Below, one piece after another: positions 61,602-64,000 of a DNA stretch of 64,000 nucleotides. Within the stretch, counting starts at the first letter, position 1. Each line of letters opens with the position of its first letter. The stretch lies in contig NW_022145604.1 in assembly GCF_000002235.5 (NCBI RefSeq), positions 6,917,077 to 6,981,076 on the forward strand, written 5' to 3'. The stretch is from Strongylocentrotus purpuratus (Eukaryota; Echinodermata; Echinoidea; Camarodonta; Strongylocentrotidae). The notes beneath the pieces are model-generated. The model saw only the letters and a program-made list of their open reading frames with translations. It was not told the DNA's origin and searched no databases. A program made the translations under genes and the position numbers.

Positions 61602-61680
61602 AGGGAGAGATAGACTGATTGAATTAAGGGAGATAGAGAGATACATTAGAACGAAAGGAAGTGGGACAGGAAGACGTGGA
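61560..61680. repeat. (GA)n-rich tract
   Basis: Short gagagaca and gagaga units; another (GA)n patch lies at 61380-61425. Confidence 0.8.
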
Positions 61681-62774
61681 AGAGAGGTGACCATAGCACA
61701 GTAGCAAAGAGGATGCTAGCGCTATCTAGGGCTATCTAGGGTTGCTGGTAAGAGGAACGGGTCAAGTAGTGGTAGTGATGGTGTGGAGCTTTAATGGCAT
61801 CTAATGGATGCTAGGAGTGGTTTTGACTTTTAAAAGCCTGGGTTTTGGTCAAATACCTGCCTTTAAGAAGGCCCTTGAATACAAATGAATTTGTTAACAG
61901 ATTTGCTTGGAAAATCGCAGCTCAAAACATTCATACAACGGTAAAAATACACCTTTTATTTGGAAAGACAACCTGGAAGTAAACATTTAGTGAATTACTT
62001 CATTTAAGTTGATTTTCTTTGAAGTTTGTAATGTATGCCATCTTTCAGAGAAACATTTCCAGAAACTCACTTCCCAAAGATTGAACTTCCAGAAATTTAA
62101 ATTCTTAATGATTCAGGATTGGCATGGCAGATACAGCCAGTGTCCTTGTTTAATGTCTTGAAAGCTCACTCCCTGAATTCCATCTTCTCTAAGATGACCG
62201 ATGAATGTCCTGTCTTCCAGAAAATATTTTCCAGAAGGTAATTTGACTACCCTAAGATCCAGAATCTATTGCACAGATATCAGTCAGTGTTCTTGCTGGC
62301 TGGGATGAACGCAGTGATGTCTATTTTACAGACAATTATTTACTAGAAATCAATATTCTTGACAATTTTTGAAATCCTGGAACAGATGGAGGTAGTGACA
62401 ATTCCTGCTATGATGAAAACATTGATTTTCTGTAAAGTTTATAAACTGAGTACAAATGTAGTATACAACATGATACAATATTAAAATCAAATCTTGTTTG
62501 ATTCTTTTCTTGGCTTTTGGCTTGTTGTAATTTGGAGTTATGAAAGTTGGATTTGGTGCTGAATCTCTCTGAAGATTAGTTTTTAGAAATCTAACTTCTT
62601 GAAGATGCTGAACCTGTACCAGATGCAAGCAGCCAGTGTCCTTGCATGCAGGAGGATGAACACATAGATCGGTATGCCTCGTTAGCATTTTGGCAAACAA
62701 CCAAAGGCTGCAGATGGGAGCTCCGCTGTCTGCTCTTGTGAAGCGATTTAGGAAAAAAATAAGATGCAGATGTA

Positions 62775-62925
62775 ATAATGATAATAATAAATTTGGATTA
62801 TAGCGCTTAATACGGAATACCCTTTGTAAGCACTTTACAGATATTATTATTATTCCCCTGCCATGTGATTCATTCACGTAAAGTGTGCACCATCTCCACT
62901 CCCTTTGGAGTAATTTTACCATATG
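62775..62925. mobile_element. SINE 3'-region fragment
   Basis: ataataaatttggattatag, cgcttaata..., aagcactttaca, tattattattattcccctg and caccatctccactccctttg match, in order, the 3' region of the SINE at 60030-60230. Confidence 0.65.
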
Positions 62926-62980
62926 GTCACTGTGAAGGATGTAGATATAATTAAGAACTAGTTCATCTTTAATAAGAAAT

Positions 62981-63070
62981 ATATACTACCGGTACATGAT
63001 CAACTTTCTCTGATTGATTCCACACTGTTGCTTTCACAATGCAATCGCATTACCAGAACTCAACAAGAAA
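62981..63070. mobile_element. MITE family F, terminal fragment
   Basis: Matches the terminal 90 bases of the family (gatcaac...ccacactgttgctttcacaatgcaatcgcat, described in part). It has TACCGGTA at 62987-62994 where other copies have only TA. Confidence 0.75.
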
Positions 63071-63261
63071 GATAACCTCTGGAAGATGCAGAATCTACCG
63101 TGAAGATGTGGATGAACACATTGATTGGTATGCCTCCTTTCCATTTTGGCAAATAATCAAAGACCCCAGGTGGTGGCTTGCTGCCTGTTCTTCTTGGTGA
63201 TTCATCCCTTAATGCAGGAGGCCAATCAGAGCTGTGTACATCCCTCGTATATCAAACCACA

Positions 63262-63516
63262 TTTCGAGGGGTCAGTGACACAAAGACGTAACTCCATTGT
63301 GGCCATTTTGAGAAAAAGTGGTTTATGTGTCGCTGAGCACTTGGGCCTTAAGGAGTTAAGGCTATGTTTCACTTGCCATTGACTTCAATGGGATGTTGAG
63401 TGGAGTTAAGTCTTTGTGTTTCCTAGAAAGCCCACATTTGTCTAAACATTATGATATCAGATACTCATTTTGGCAAAATATGGAGTTACGCCTTTGTGTC
63501 ACTGAACCCTCGATTT
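63262..63516. mobile_element. MITE with 35-bp terminal inverted repeats (about 255 bp)
   Basis: tcgaggggtcagtgacacaa (then agacgtaactccat) at the left is matched inverted by atggagttacgcctttgtgt (then cactgaaccctcga) at the right. An internal partial repeat aggagttaag / ggagttaagtctttgtgt is present. No transposase. Confidence 0.85.
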
Positions 63517-63813
63517 CAAGAAGTGGACCGCAAGGTATATGTCCTTTAAAGTAAGGATTGTTGTGGATTTGATGTAGCAGGTTTGATAAATTCAATTGCC
63601 TGTTATGAAACCATGGCTAAGTTGAGGGCCTATTTGGGTCAATAACAAATTTGACAATGAGGCCTTCACTTTAATTGGAAGAAGATATAAATGACAATGC
63701 TTCACGAGGAAAAAGAGGAAAGGAGAAAGAGAGAGATAAAATTCACAGGGTAAAATTGTTTAAACACAATGTGAGACGTACTTGGTTGATTGACCCAATC
63801 TACGATTTATTAT

Positions 63814-64000
63814 TTAAAGCTTGTCTGCACTGTTTTGGCCAGGAGAAATGAGACCTCCCTGCGTGGTCACTGACAGGTGGTTATCTAATCAAATCTGCTC
63901 TCAATTAACATAAGAAAAAGGGAATCATGGGGGACCGACAGTTACCGCTTACGCATTGTTTGCTATATAGAGCGCAAGTACATGTAGCTATAAGTAGTGC
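63814..64000. mobile_element. MITE family B, copy 3 (cut by window end)
   Basis: Same orientation as 7311-7505. Has TACATGTA at 63979-63986 where the other two copies have only TA. Confidence 0.78.

Larger units (their letters stand above)
62040..63180. repeat. Degenerate tandem family (agatccagaat / cagccagtgtccttg)
   Basis: Blocks such as gatncagccagtgtccttgc, tccagaa-atttaa and tcggtatgcctc..cattttggcaaa recur, e.g. at 62120, 62280, 62620, 62672 and 63128. Interrupted by the SINE tail at 62775-62925 and the family F fragment. The 190-codon minus frame here crosses these repeats and is not a gene. Confidence 0.6.

Noticed and set aside
62350..62922. 190-codon minus-strand frame
   Set aside because: Crosses a SINE fragment and degenerate tandem repeats; no domain and no splice context.

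Overview
This is a eukaryotic (metazoan) window: AT-rich, intron-rich, gene-poor and full of short non-autonomous transposons, tRNA-derived SINEs, microsatellites and long poly-G/poly-C runs. The two recognisable genes have animal-type exon structure with GT-AG introns. The mix of TACATGTA-rich and poly-G-rich DNA, tRNA-headed SINEs and many MITE families fits an echinoderm, probably a sea urchin. That placement is an inference from general resemblance, not from a marker gene.

Layout. 1-7.3 kb is repeat-rich intergenic DNA, starting with a tandem duplication that carries NF-kB-like sites. 7.7-13.7 kb holds a complete five-exon minus-strand gene for hydroxylysine kinase (HYKK family, 385 codons as assembled here). 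Its third intron contains a MITE, a tandem triplication and a partial copy of its own exon 4. 14-41 kb is a repeat landscape with no gene I can recognise: MITE pairs, a foldback Tc1/mariner-type element at 19.8 kb, a hairpin-rich element at 17.8 kb, poly-G/C-bearing repeats, and (CTC)n and (ATC)n tracts. 41.1-42.1 kb is an unusually repeat-free block that could be a promoter or 5' exon. 44.8-45.3 kb is a tandemly amplified SINE head. 50.9-53.5 kb holds two plus-strand exons of an MRL-family adaptor (Lamellipodin/RIAM/MIG-10). They encode its conserved N-terminal talin-binding-type helix and the next segment. The rest of that gene lies beyond the right edge, so 53.5-64 kb is probably its intron. 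The two genes have no evident functional link.

Most interesting signal. Several repeat families are present in two to four copies, so orthologous positions can be compared directly. Repeatedly, one copy has TA where another has TACATGTA, a clean 6-bp gain that looks like a TA duplicated around CATG. One case shows TA becoming TACCGGTA. In three cases multi-copy comparison polarises the change as a gain. The same octamers occur all over the window, chain into mixed arrays and even sit in frame in a coding exon. They look like excision footprints, or ultra-short insertions, of TA-targeting elements. Elements with suitable CA...TG, CC...GG and CT...AG ends flanked by TA are present in this same window.
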